NCBI GenBank assembly: GCA_017311185.1
Contig: JAESUZ010005111.1
Location: forward strand, 124,001-188,000
DNA from: Proteles cristata cristata
Taxonomy: Eukaryota > Chordata > Mammalia > Carnivora > Hyaenidae
DNA length: 64,000 nt
Reading direction: 5' to 3'
The translations under genes and the position numbers were made by a program. Below, in pieces: positions 43,875-54,090 of this stretch. A model generated the notes under the pieces. The model saw only the letters and a list, made by a program, of their open reading frames with translations, had not been told where the DNA came from and searched no databases. The first letter of the stretch is position 1. Each line of letters opens with the position of its first letter.

Positions 43875-44086
43875 GGGGCACCTGGATGGCTCAGTCAGTT
43901 GAGCGTCTGACTTTGGCTCAGGTCATAATCTCACAGCTTGTGAGTTCAAGCCCAGTGTTGAGCCCTGTGCTGACAGCTCAGAGCCTGGAGCCTGCTTCAA
44001 ATTCTGTGTCTCCGTCTCTCTCTGTCTCTACCCTGTTCGTGCTGTGTCTTTCTCTCTCTCAAAAAATAAATAAACATTAAAAAAAA
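43875..44086 (+). mobile_element. SINEC in L1 3' UTR, perfect duplication
   Basis: GGGGCACCTGGATGGCTCAG to an AAATAAACATTAAAAA tail. AAAAGAGTAAATCCT occurs at 43860-43874 and 44087-44101. Confidence 0.95.
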
Positions 44087-44292
44087 AAAAGAGTAAATCC
44101 TGAGAGTTTTCATCACAAGAAAATTTTTTCCCATTTTCCTTTTCCTTTTATTGCATCTGTATGAGAAGATGAATAGCTGAACCTATCGTGGAAATAATTT
44201 CACAATGTGTATAAATCAAACCATCATGCTGTACATCTTAAAATTATAGAGTGATATATGTAAATTATTTCTCAATAAAACTGGAAAAAAAT

Positions 44293-44501
44293 ATTACTAC
44301 AGGCTTCCCCTCTAAGATCTCTTAGCCCAAGTAGGCAATACACAACACAGAAAGAGCCTTTGTGGAGAGTTAAGAGACATGAGTTATAATTCCAGATCAT
44401 TCCATAACATTAGTTCAAGAAAAATCTATAAAAATTTATTGAAAGTCTTGTGGGTGCCAGACACCCAGTAGAGTGCTAGGCTTAAAAATGAATCTGAAGA
44501 C
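44293..44501. other. Unique spacer
   Basis: Nothing recognised with confidence; a MIR-like word (GTTATAATTCCAGATC) occurs near 44380. Confidence 0.4.
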
Positions 44502-44708
44502 TGCCTGGATGGCTCAGTTGGTTGTGTCTGACTCTTGATTTTGGCTCAGGTCATGATCCCAGGGTTGTGGGATTGAGCCCCCCAATGGATTCCACGCTGA
44601 GTGTGGAGCCTGCTTAAGACTCTCCTCCCTCCCTCTCTCTCTTTCCCTCTCCCTCTCCCTCTGCCCCTTTCCCCACTTGTGCTCTCTCTAAAATAATAAT
44701 AATTTAGA
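44502..44708 (+). mobile_element. SINEC
   Basis: GACTGCCTGGATGGCTCAGTTGG to an AAAATAATAATAATTT tail. The CT body is expanded as (CCCTCT)n near 44640-44663. Confidence 0.9.
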
Positions 44709-44856
44709 AAGAATACGAGGATCGCCCCTACCTCAAGAACAGAGACCATATCTTTATCTTTGTAACTTTCTCGCAGACATGACACGGCCTATGAAATCTA
44801 TCTTATAAAGGCTCATCTGAGCCCTTAGATCAAGACTTCCAAATCTTCGATTTTAC

Positions 44857-44955
44857 GGGGTACCTGGCTGGCTCAGTCAGTGGAGCATGCAATCTTGACT
44901 CTTTGTGAGTTTGAGCTCCATATTCGGTGTAGAAATTCCTTTAAAAAATAAAAAT
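44857..44955 (+). mobile_element. Short SINEC
   Basis: GGGGTACCTGGCTGGCTCAG to TTTAAAAAATAAAAATC, no CT body. Flanks AAATCTTCGATTTTA / AAATCTTAAATTTT are similar. Confidence 0.87.
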
Positions 44956-45107
44956 CTTAAATTTTTTTTCTATTTTAAAGCCTTTCACTACATTACACCA
45001 ATCATTCCATTTTCTATATTTTCTCATACTTCCTAAAGAACCTTTTTTATACCTGGGGATGACACCAGAAATTTGGATCACCAAAGGGAAAAAATTCAAC
45101 AGGAGTC
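44956..45107. other. Unique spacer
   Basis: Nothing recognised. Confidence 0.4.
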
Positions 45108-45500
45108 CGCATTAGTCAGGATAGACTCTGTTACACTATGATAGTAACTACCAAATGTTAATGACTCAGTCAGCAAAAGTTGTTCTCCTTGCTTATGCTT
45201 TGGGTCCTTCCCGGGTCAGATGTAGCTTGGCTGCACGTAGTCTTCACTCTGGAATCAAGGCAGATGGATTAGCCTTGAATGTCGCCAGTCATCAGCACAG
45301 CAGGAAAGGAAAACATAGTGAAGCACACTGACTCTTAAAGCTTCCATCTGAAAGTGGCTCATATAGCCACTCACACATTTCATGTGGCTAATGCAAGTCA
45401 CATAATCGAGCCTGCTGTCAAAGCAGTGAGGGAAGTCCAATCCATCCTGAATCTCGCCCTGAGAGGCACTGTAGATGTTTAGGAAAAACAAAATGGTCTG
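45108..45500 (-). repeat. Possible LTR-like ancient repeat
   Basis: Words such as AGTCAGGATAGACTCTGTTACACTATG and TGTGGCTAATGCAAGTCACATAA recall reverse-oriented mammalian LTR repeats. The family is not assigned. Confidence 0.35.
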
Positions 45501-45789
45501 TAGTTGCCCTCTCTATCCTTTCATTGTTGTTGCAAAACCAACAGATTTTCAACTACCTGCCCCCTCCTGCAGTAAAAACTGTTAGGACTGTGTGTTTATA
45601 GAAAAAATGAAGAAAATTCTTTGGGATGTTGTGGATAGGTTCCAACCCCAACCTTGTGTTTCTAACAAGGTTTGAAAGGTTTCCTAAAGTAGTACTTGGA
45701 TGTAAATACACTCTCTTGCAGTGCCTAGCACCCAAAAGTTTACACTTCTCATATCTATGTGAATTGGTGGTTTTGAAGGTCTTTGAAGA
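45501..45789. other. Unique spacer
   Basis: Overlapping 80-95-codon frames on both strands without motifs. No gene. Confidence 0.4.
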
Positions 45790-45881
45790 TGAGCTTACAG
45801 CCAGGCAGTTCTGGGTCCAAATTCTGACTACCAGTGTCACAACTGACCCTCTCTTTTTTCTTCTTTAAAATGGGGATGACC
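45790..45881 (+). repeat. MIR fragment
   Basis: CAGGCAGTTCTGGGTCCAAATTCTGAC and TTCTTCTTTAAAATGGGGATGA match MIR. The following SINE cuts it off. Confidence 0.65.
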
Positions 45882-45979
45882 GGGGCACCTGGCTAGCTCA
45901 GTAGGCACAGCATGTGACTCTTGATCTTGGGGTTGTGAGTTCCAGCCCCACACTGGGTGTGGAGATTACTTAAAAAAAA
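45882..45979 (+). mobile_element. Short SINEC
   Basis: GGGGCACCTGGCTAGCTCAGTAGG, then GTGAGTTCCAGCCCCA, GGGTGTGGAGATTAC and an A tail. Confidence 0.9.
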
Positions 45980-45989
45980 CTTACCCACA

Positions 45990-46223
45990 GGGGTGCCTGG
46001 GTGGCTCAGTCCATAGAGTGTATGACTTTGGCTCAAGTCATGACCTCTCAGTTCGTGAATTCGAGCCCTTCATAGGGCTCTGTGTTGACAGCTCAGAGCC
46101 TGGAGCCTGCTTTGGATTCTGTATCTCCTTCTCTCTCTGCCCCTCTCCTGCTCACACACACACACACTCTCTCTCTGTGTCTCTCAAAAACATACAAACA
46201 TTAAAAAAAATTTTTTTTAAATA
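45990..46223 (+). mobile_element. SINEC directly after a short SINEC
   Basis: GGGGTGCCTGGGTGGCTCAG with a CA microsatellite (46153-46165) in the body. CTTACCCACA (45980-45989) recurs as ATTACCCACA (about 46224-46233) and again as CTTACCCACA (46258-46267). Confidence 0.92.
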
Positions 46224-46261
46224 TTACCCACAAATAAACATTAAATTTTTTAAAAATCTTA

Positions 46262-47560
46262 CCCACAAATGGTCAATTAATCTTCGACAAAGCAGGAAAG
46301 AATATCCAATGGAAAAAAGTCTCTTCAACAAGTGGTATTGGGAAACCTGGACAGCAACGTGCAGAAGAATGAAACTGGGCCATTTTCTTATACCATGAAC
46401 AAAAATAAATTCAAAATGGATGAGTGACACAAACATGAGACAGGAAACCATCAAAATCCCAGGCAGCAACTTCTTTGACACTGGCCATAGCAACTTCTTA
46501 CTAGATATGTCTCTGGAGGTAGGGGAAACAAAAGCAAAGATGAATTATTGGGAGTTCATCAAGATAAAGAGCTCCCTCACAGTGAAGGAAGCAATCAACA
46601 AAACTAAAAGTCAACCAATGGAATGGGAGAAGGTACTTGCAAATGACATATCTGATAAAGGGTTAGTATCCAAAATCTATGAAGAACTTATCACCCAGAA
46701 GGCAAATAATCCAGTGAAGAAATGGGCAGAAGACATGACTAGACATTTTTTCAACAGACACATGAAAAGGTGCTCAACATCATTCATCATCAGGGAAATA
46801 CAAATCAAAACCACGAAGAGATATCACCTCATACCTGTTAGAACGACTAAAATTAACAGCACAGGAAACAACAGATGTGGGTGAGGATGCAGAGAAAGGG
46901 GAGCCCTCTTACACTGTTGGTGGGAATGCAAACTGGGGCAGCCACTGTGGAAAACAGTATGGAGGTTCCTCAAAGAGTTAAAAATAGAACTACCCTACAA
47001 TCCAGCAATTGCACTACTAGGTATTTACCCAAAGGTTACAAAAATACTGATCTGAAGGGATATATGCGCATTGATGTTTATAGCAGCATTATCAACAATA
47101 GTCAAATTATAGAAAGAGCCCAAATGTCCACTGACTGATGAATAGATAAAGAAGAGGGGTGTATATATATGTATATATACATACATATATGAAACGGAAT
47201 ATTAGTGATCAAAAAGAATGAAATCTTGCTATGTGCAACAACGTGGATGGAGCTACAATGTATTACGCGAAGCAAAATAATTCTGTCAGAGAAAGACAAA
47301 TACCATATGAATTTAAGAAACATAGAGATGAACATAGGAGAAGGGGAAAAAAAGAGAGAGAGAGGAAAACCAAACTGAGGGTTGCTGGAGGGGAGATAGC
47401 CAGGGAATGGGTTAAATGGGTGATTGATACTAAGGAGGGCACTTGTTGTGATGAGCACTGAGTATTATATGTAAGTGACGCATCACTAAATTGTACTCCT
47501 GAAGGCAGTATTACACTGTGTGTTAACTAATGAGAATTTAATTAAAAACTAAAAATAAAT
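46262..47560 (+). mobile_element. Carnivore-type L1, 5'-truncated
   Basis: Runs from ACAAATGGTCAATTAATCTTCG (ORF2) through the 3' UTR (GATGAGCACTGAGTATTATATG, GTGTGTTAACTAATGAG) to a tail of repeated AAATA units. A TA-rich tract lies at about 47160-47190. Confidence 0.9.
46420..47138 (+). pseudogene. L1 ORF2 C-terminal remnant
   Basis: Two open segments (46420-46884, 154 codons; 46875-47138) in different frames cover the ORF2 end. The join between them falls near the C-terminal cysteine motif, so a frameshift has broken the protein. A fossil of the L1 reverse-transcription protein. Confidence 0.87.
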
Positions 47561-47639
47561 AAATAAATAAGAGAAAGAAATAAAATCTTTAGAAAAATAA
47601 ATGAACAAAACAGGGACACCTACCTCTTGGTTTTGCTCT

Positions 47640-47735
47640 AAGGATTGAATTAAAAAGTATGAAAGGGGCTATCATGTTCCCAATCACACAAGGAACGCAA
47701 TAAATATTAGCCACTCTCTCACCATGCTGGAGGTT
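47640..47735 (+). repeat. Weak MIR tail
   Basis: CTAAGGATTGAATTAAAAAGTATG and AATCACACAAGGAACGCAATAAATATTAGCC resemble a MIR 3' end. Confidence 0.4.
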
Positions 47736-47800
47736 CTTGATTGTTCTTATTTGGCTCATTAGGCAATACTTTGCAATTTCAAATAAAATAATTGTTTCTT

Positions 47801-47981
47801 TTTTAAAATGTTTATTTATTTTTGAGAGAAAGCACAAGTAGGGGAGGGCAAAGTGAGAGGAGGACAGAGGACCCGTGCTGACAGCACAGAGCCCGACGCA
47901 GGGCTCGAACCCACGACCCCGTGAGATCATGACCTGAGCTGAAGCTGTATGTTCAACCAACCGAGCCACCCAGGCGCCCCC
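47801..47981 (-). mobile_element. SINEC, reverse
   Basis: AATGTTTATTTATTTTTGAGAG to GAGCCACCCAGGCGCCCC. TCAAATAA…AATTGTTTCTT at the left and TCAAATAATTATCTCTT at the right form an imperfect duplication. Confidence 0.93.
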
Positions 47982-47998
47982 TCAAATAATTATCTCTT

Positions 47999-50282
47999 AA
48001 CTAACAGGTTTGTATCCAGAGTTTCAGCCTCCTTTGCACTGCAAACCTTGGCTTTCTTTTCCTGCTAACTACATTTTTCATTCAATCGTTCCAAAAGATC
48101 CAGCTAACTACCTGGAAGAGAGGAGATTTCCTCTAATCCCCCTCTATTTGAACATCCCCTGACTCACTCTTCCTAGTGCTGCCTAAATTTCTTCTACACT
48201 ATTGCTTACACGTAATGTAAATACTTTATTTAATCTATGTATCTGTCAATGTTTGTTCAGCTGTCTCGATGCCCTTGTGTCTTTCATTATGCTTTTAATT
48301 AGCCTGGTTGATTATGAGTGGAGGCAAGCCAAAGTTTGAGCCAGGTGGTTACAAGGAAGATGGATGGGGGTACCACCTCGAGAGGTGGGGTGTGGAGTGG
48401 GGTAGGCGGATGGTATGAGTGCACTAGTGCAAATGTATTGCTAGAACTTAGAAAAGAAGTTTAGGCTACTGTCTTCTAATGGGGAAAATTTTTCGAAGCT
48501 ATTGCTTTCTTCTGCCGTACTGATATAATCTGAAGTTAATATCAAGCTTCTAGAGGGCAGGAACTCAATCTATGGATGGTTTACATAGTCTGATATGGTC
48601 TAGCTTCATGAGTTAGTTATTCCCATTAGTCACTAGTGTTTAATGACCACCTACATGACTGTAGTTTCCATGGCCTCTACTCTTCTCATATTTATCCAAC
48701 CTTTGACTTTGTACAAGCTGCCCTCCTCTGCTCCATATTTTTCTTTACTCCAGCCTTGCTTCTGTCTTTACATGGTAAACTCTTCATTTATTCAGGCTTA
48801 GCCTTAACTTTACCATTAAGGGTACACTTTTTTTTTTTCGTGCCCCATCCCCATCCAATCTGACCCAGTTAAGCCTTGTTCTCAGTTTCCACGGCCCAAG
48901 TACAAATCTCTACCAAATTGCAATGGGACTGTTTACATGTCAGCTTCTCCGGAAGCCTAGGAGTACATTGAAGATAGAGAATTTATTTATTCCCTTTTGA
49001 CTCCCTAGTATTTAGTCCAATGCAAGGTATAGGCTAGGAACTCAATAAATGATGACTGAATGCTAGTTAAATACGCAGAGTGACCAACTCCCAACTCCCA
49101 AGTGTTGTTTTTAAAATGCATTGTTGGTGTCGAGAGCTTCCCAGTGGCCTTTGTATATAGGCTTTGTTGTTGTTCACCTAATACACAAAATATAAAATAT
49201 ATAAAGATATCCAGGCAATCTGGAAGGGTCTTCCAAGGCTGGGAATAATACGATGGACACTCTGCCGTTTTTCTCTCTCCCTCTTGTAGGTTTTGGCTCA
49301 TTTAAGATTCATTTCTCATTTTCTGCTTTCCTCTTACAATAAGTAAAGAGGGAGAAAAGGATCAGGTAAAGCCTCATTTGTCTAAGTGGCTGTGGGTCAC
49401 ATGAAGCGTTGAACACCCCGCTGTTGATGTACTGCCAGTGCAGCTAAATCAAGATTTTTGTAGGGCAATTGCAGCCCAGCTCAGGGCTGTGTTTCTTTCA
49501 GGGAATTTATAATCTACATGAGGCTGGGAAAAGATTGCTAATAACACAAAGCAATAAAACCTCTATCTCATTGCTTTGAGCAATCTATTTCTCTTAAGGA
49601 TCTGTTTGCTGAGTTGATCTCTTTGAGGGCTCTCCTGTGTCCCCTCACTCTGTTCCAGCCTACTCCATCTCCCAAGACTGTGTGAATTACTCTTTTCTAT
49701 GCTGACACTCAACCCTGTACTTAACAAGAACTGTCTTTGGGGGCCTTTATTTTTTGGCAGACTGTGCATGATCTCTTTTGCTACGATTTGTAGCTATGAT
49801 CTTTTGGAGCTATGATTATTGGTTCCATTTAATAGGCAAGAAAATAGAGATCAAGTGAAACTAAATAGCTTGATATAGACACACAGGAAGTAAGCTATGG
49901 AAAAGGATTGAACACAGGTCTGCCTTCCCAGTCCCAGCTTTAAGCTTTTCCTCCCCACTCCTACGAGGTCTCAGAAACCCTCCATGGCCGTTACACTCTT
50001 TGAGCGGTGGGTAAGGGAGGGTGCTCCTCCATCTTTGACATTCTGGGACGTGCACTTCTTTCCTTATCAAAGGCTGCTGGTCGCCAAGCCCTCCAACCCC
50101 ATTCTGGCAGCTGTCCAGACACAAGTCTTTCTGTTCCTTTATTCCATCATTTGGCTGACCCCACTCAAGTGGTTCAGAGAGACTTCCTGTTTCGGAGTTT
50201 GATGATCTTGATCCTAGTCTCAGGTTAAAACCTGGTGACTATTTGCCACAGTTTCTTCCTCTGATAAATAAGGATAATCTCA
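47999..50282. other. Mostly unique stretch with L2 relics
   Basis: About 2.3 kb without SINEs. 48950-49070 (TATTTAGTCCAATGCAAGG…CTCAATAAATGATGACTGAATG) and the GAGGGCAGGAACTCAATC word near 48552 are L2-like. Open frames at 49563-50228 overlap on both strands and lack motifs. Confidence 0.45.
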
Positions 50283-50300
50283 GCTTTTCCCATATTCTTT

Positions 50301-50522
50301 AAAAAATTTTTTTAACATTTATTTATTTTTGAGAGACAGAGAGAGAGAGAGAGCATGAACAGTGAAGGGGCAGAGAGAGAGAGGGAGACACAGAATCTGA
50401 AGCAGGCTCCAGGCACTGAGCTGTCAGCACAGAGCCCAGTGCGGGGCTCGAATCCACAGATCGCGAGATCATGACCTGAGCCGAAGCCGGACGCCCAACC
50501 AACTGAGCCACGCAGGTGCCCC
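50301..50522 (-). mobile_element. SINEC, reverse, with duplication
   Basis: AACATTTATTTATTTTTGAGAG to GAGCCACGCAGGTGCCCC. CTTTTCCCATATTCTTTAA (about 50283-50301) and CTTTTCCCATACTCTTAA (about 50525-50542) flank it. Confidence 0.95.
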
Positions 50523-50542
50523 ATCTTTTCCCATACTCTTAA

Positions 50543-51034
50543 CTGCACGACCCAGACTGTTCTTTAGAATACTTCTGCCTATAGTCCCTCAGACGATGGT
50601 AAGTTTTGAGATCTGAAGGGCTGGGAAGAGGATGAATTTTGGCTGTGTTATCAAGGATTCACCTAGTGGTCCAAAAAAGAACTAGGGACTTCCAATTCCC
50701 TTGGCAACTTGGTAGAAGAGAGATCTACCCTCTCTCGAGAAAGCTGGCAAGGGTAGACCCTTCTTTAGGATAGTATTTCCCTTATCAAAGTGTATTGTGA
50801 TTAATCGATTTGCTTTCCATTATACTGTGAGTTCTTAAAGTATAGAGACTGTATTATATTTTTCCTACTCGGTCTATCAGACTGGTTCAAGTCATCACCT
50901 TGAACCAGTATAGTGGAATCTCTGGCTTCCAATGTTGTTCACTCACCGTCTACTCTTAGCACAATAGCTAGAATGGACTTTGGAAAGCATGAACTCTATA
51001 TTGCTCCTCCCTTCAAGGCTCTGTGTTGATTTTA
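50543..51034. other. Unique spacer
   Basis: No gene. A weak L2-like word occurs near 50825-50870. Confidence 0.4.
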
Positions 51035-51270
51035 TTTTAGTCAAGATCCTTACAATGGCCTACAAGATCCCACTCTGACCTTATCTCCTCATTCCTGTCT
51101 CAGTTGCTCACCCTGCTCAAGTTGTCCTAGATTCTACCACTTCCAGGAATGCTGATGCCTCCGGGCCTTTCAACTAGCTATTCCTTCTGCCTGGGACATT
51201 CCCAGACAATAGCATGGCTCACTCCCTCACCTCTTTCAAGTTTCTTTTTTTAAATGTTTTTATTTATTTC

Positions 51271-51306
<36 letters not shown>

Positions 51307-51530
51307 TGTGAGCAGGGAAGGGTCAGAGAGAGAGGGAGACACAGAATCTGAAACAGGCTCCCGGCTCTGAGCTGGCTGTCAGCACAGAGCCTGATGCGGG
51401 GCTCGAACCCACGAACCACGAGATCATGCTAAGCGAAAGTCGGACGCTTAACCGACTAAGCCACCCAGACGCCCCTCAAGTTTCTTATTAAAGTCACTTT
51501 AGGAATTGGGGTCCTTCTGATGGCTGTTTG
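51035..51530 (+). repeat. L2 3' region, split by a SINE
   Basis: CCTACAAGATCCCACTCTGACC, CTCACCCTGCTCAAG, GCCTTTCAACTAGCTATTCC, TTCTGCCTGGGACATTC and CTCACTCCCTCACCTC occur in L2 order. The SINE at 51247-51476 separates the last part. Confidence 0.75.
51247..51476 (-). mobile_element. Young SINEC, reverse, in L2
   Basis: AAATGTTTTTATTTATTTCTAGGAGAG, a pure GA run (about 51275-51303) and GCCACCCAGACGCCCC. CAAGTTTCTT at 51237-51246 and 51477-51486 is its duplication. Confidence 0.95.
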
Positions 51531-51799
51531 AAACCTCACCCTGTAAGACCAGAATTGGAATATTATGAATCTACTTCATTTCTCTTCCACTAAATCCTCT
51601 TGCTACCTGTATTACTTTGCTCCACGTGTCTCGATTTTTTGATAAGTCTTCCCTTTCCTCCTCTAAATATATTCCCCCCCCCTGCTTTTTGCCCCAATAC
51701 AGACCTAAGGCCATTTGCCTAGATTAACACATGAGTTTCCATGATGAAAGAGGTAAGGTAACGAAACAGAAAAATAAGAGATGAAGCTGAGGTGAAGCT
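51531..51799. other. Unique spacer
   Basis: Nothing recognised. Confidence 0.4.
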
Positions 51800-52005
51800 A
51801 GAAAGGGAATTAGACTCTGAAGACATTAGGTTTGAATCCTGGCCGGTTTTTCTCCCCAGCTGGTTATTCTCTCCTGAGCTGCAATTTCATCAGCAGCAAA
51901 AATGAGCAGAGGAGTCCTTTCTGTCAGACTTGCGAAAGCATTGCATGAGAGGACACGTGAAAGCAGCTGGTATGCAGTCCCCACTAGCGGCTAGTCCACT
52001 AGGTT
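51800..52005 (+). repeat. MIR, diverged
   Basis: GACTCTGAAGACATTAGGTTTGAATCCTGGC, then TCTCCTGAGCTGCAATTTCATC and GAGAGGACACGTGAAAGCAGC, in MIR order. Confidence 0.6.
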
Positions 52006-52400
52006 AGAACTGTGTTGAGCGTGTTCACTAAAGCCCCAGCACGTAACACATGGTTTGGTTGAAGTATTTATTGAACAAATAAACATCTTATTGATCAATA
52101 GACTGTTGCTGAAAAAAAAAAAAAAACACCCAAGCCCCACCCTCCTACAGTTTTCTTCCTACCTTACTGCCGTCTATTTTTCCCTACAGCACTAAATAGC
52201 TTTTAATACACCAAATAAATTTCTTGTTCTGTTCATCGCCTTTCTCTCCATAATAGAGGAAATCTCCAAAAGGGAGGGATATGTTTCCTCCCCTGTCTAT
52301 TGTTGGCTGATACATCTCAAGCACTAAAATTGTGTCTGACAACATGAGTAATTAGCAAATATTTGTTGGATAAACGCATGAATGAATCTTTTTATTTTCA
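52006..52400. repeat. L2-like 3' tails
   Basis: CCCCAGCACGTAACACATGG…TATTTATTGAACAAATAAAC (about 52032-52083) and TCAAGCACTAAAATTGTG…AAATATTTGTTGGATAAACGCATGAATGA (about 52318-52387) are two L2-type 3' ends close together. Confidence 0.5.
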
Positions 52401-53269
52401 GAATCTTGCTGGAGTCTTCAACTGAAAAGGAACATAGGAGTACTTTGAATCCCCATCGCCTAGGAATACTCGGCAAACGGCAGGTGTTCAATGTTTGCTG
52501 AAGGAATTGGGTACTCAGCCCTTTAACCACTTGAGGTCTTTATCTGATCCCTACCGGACCATGTCAAAAAGGTTCCCAGGGCCAATTCACTCAAGCCTCT
52601 CCTATTTCCTTCATCCAATAAAGCTAGTATTCATCTAACAAATATCCAAGTATCCAAATATTGAGCATGTACCCTTGAGTTCAAAAGCATGCTGGGTACT
52701 TGCTTTTATATATGTGACTAACCCAATGAAGCAACAGCGAATTAGAGGTCTGAGTGTAATTAAGTGTGAAATTACAGGTCAGATTAGCAGTGCTAATAGT
52801 TTAGAGAAAGAAATAGAGGTAAATTCCAAAGTTCACAAGTCGTCCAAACTGCCCTTCTATAGGCTCCACCTGTTGATAACAAGGACCATAACCTGAACAA
52901 CTACTTTAGAATCAGCAGGGCTTTAGGAGTGCTAGCTGCTTTAAGAAGTAAACTAAGGATAGGACCGGGAGCGGCCTCGGCAGAGATGGGCCTAGAACCC
53001 AGAACTTGGGAGGTTTGAAAAGGAAGGGTGAGCTGAAGGTCCAAGGTGCCCTTGTTTGGGTCCTGCAGAACTCGCAGTGTGCAAAGTTGGAAAAGGGTTC
53101 TGGTTTCCCCGGAGAGGCTGAGGTGCCTGTCGCTAAGATGAAGTGGCTGGGACCTGGTCGGGGGCAAGGTCACAAGGCACCAACCCCCCGGAGCACGGGG
53201 CCTGAGAAATCTGTGAGCAGGGTCTAAGGCCGCAGGTCCCTGCTGTCCACAACCTTCTCCTCCACTTCC
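52401..53269. other. Unique sequence upstream of the CpG island
   Basis: No repeats recognised. GC content rises from about 52950 towards the island. No TATA box is seen near the proposed start region. Confidence 0.5.
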
Positions 53270-53512
53270 TAGTCGCTACTTTGAGGCGTAGAGACCCCCA
53301 CATCACTTGGAGCTGGCGGCCGCTCAAAACACGGGCAGCACCAAGGAAGAGCCCCCCGCGTCCCGGGGCACTACTTGTCCCAGCGGAGGGATCCCGCGCG
53401 CGGAGACGCGCCGTGACCGCGGAGGGGAGGGGACGCCGCCGACGCGGTGCCGGTGGCGCAGCGACGTCGCGAGAGGCGGAGGCGACGGCGGGGGCGGGAG
53501 CGGAGCGGGTCG

Positions 53513-53524
53513 GGAAGTAGTTCC
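53513..53524. promoter_or_regulatory. Paired ETS-like motif
   Basis: GGAAGTAGTTCC holds a GGAA core on each strand four bases apart, close to the expected transcription start. ETS-family factors such as GABP often bind here in CpG-island promoters. Binding is inferred. Confidence 0.45.
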
Positions 53525-53540
53525 GGGTGCGCGGCCCCGG

Positions 53541-53690
53541 ATGTTGGCTGCTCCCGCTGCCGCCGCCGCTCTCGGCGCTGCTCGGGGCCTCGGCTGCTCG
53601 CACCAGGCGCCGTTGGGATCTTTCCCGGGGGGCGGAGACGCACGCAGCGGCCGGGGGCTCGGCCGGGCCGTACCGGCCTGCGCAGCCTGA
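53541..53690 (+). CDS. Possible upstream ORF in putative exon 1
   Basis: ATG at 53541 is followed by 48 further codons rich in Ala, Gly and Arg, ending at TGA 53688-53690, one base before the exon end. The start context (CCCGGATGT) is poor. If the exon is real this could act as an upstream ORF. It may equally be chance in GC-rich sequence. Confidence 0.25.
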   Translation: MLAAPAAAAALGAARGLGCSHQAPLGSFPGGGDARSGRGLGRAVPACAA

Positions 53691-53691
53691 G

Positions 53692-53697
53692 GTGAGT
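53692..53697 (+). promoter_or_regulatory. Splice donor
   Basis: GTGAGT directly after GAG is the canonical mammalian 5' splice site and the best such match in the island. Confidence 0.6.
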
Positions 53698-54090
53698 GTC
53701 CGCCGCCCGGGCGGCGGGGCCGGGGCGGCGGGCGAGGAGGCGGGGCTGGGGCATCTCCCGGGACGGAGGCAGGGGCTGCCCTCCGCGAGACGCCCTCTCC
53801 GTTCTCTCGGCCGCGGCCGCTCTGCGGGGCGGGCGGCGGGCGGGGCAGGGGGCCCGGGCCCGAGCCTGGCGGGTGGCAAGGGCTGGGTCCCTCCCTCCCC
53901 CGCGGCGCTTCTCCTCAGCTGCTGCTGCCCCTCAGCCGGGAAGCGGCCGCTCCGCGCCTCCAGCCCCTCCCCCAGGCGGGGCCGGGGGAGCCGGACGGGG
54001 TTCTCGGGGGCGCCGAGTCCGAGGACCGCGGCCGTCTGTCTCCTCCTCTTCGCGACCTGCCCCCTGGCCTGGGTTGACCCCCTACCTCGG

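Larger units (their letters stand above)
42720..44292 (+). mobile_element. L1 (ORF2 end and 3' UTR), two SINEs inside
   Basis: ORF2 words run from AAAAAGCTTCTACACAGCAAAAG through CCATATGATCCAGTAATTCCACTTCTGGG to a 3' UTR ending CTCAATAAAACTGG. It is 5'-truncated and holds SINEs at 43388-43490 and 43875-44086. Confidence 0.88.
53500..53691 (+). other. Putative first exon of an unidentified gene
   Basis: The sequence before GT at 53692 reads CCTGAG|GTGAGTG, a strong match to the splice-donor consensus, at the centre of the CpG island. The 5' end is a guess; the start would lie somewhere near the ETS-like site at 53513-53524. No convincing coding start is present. The ATG at 53541 opens only a 49-codon frame that stops at 53688-53690, so the exon is probably 5' untranslated and the coding exons lie beyond the window. 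I do not recognise the gene. Confidence 0.55.
53270..54090. promoter_or_regulatory. CpG-island promoter
   Basis: Very GC-rich and CpG-dense: ten CpGs can be counted in 53521-53580 alone, whereas most of the window is CpG-poor. NotI sites (GCGGCCGC) occur near 53316, 53813 and 53945. GC-box words (GGGCGG/GGGGCGGG) recur, for example at 53488-53500 and 53709-53750. A GACGTC core lies at 53463-53468 and GGAAGTAGTTCC at 53513-53524. No TATA box is evident. Such islands usually mark broadly expressed gene promoters. Transcription is taken as plus-strand because of the splice donor at 53692, but a divergent antisense transcript cannot be excluded. Confidence 0.88.

Noticed and set aside
46420..47138. 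Possible active L1 ORF2
   Set aside because: Only the C-terminal part is present, split by a frameshift, and the element lacks its 5' half.
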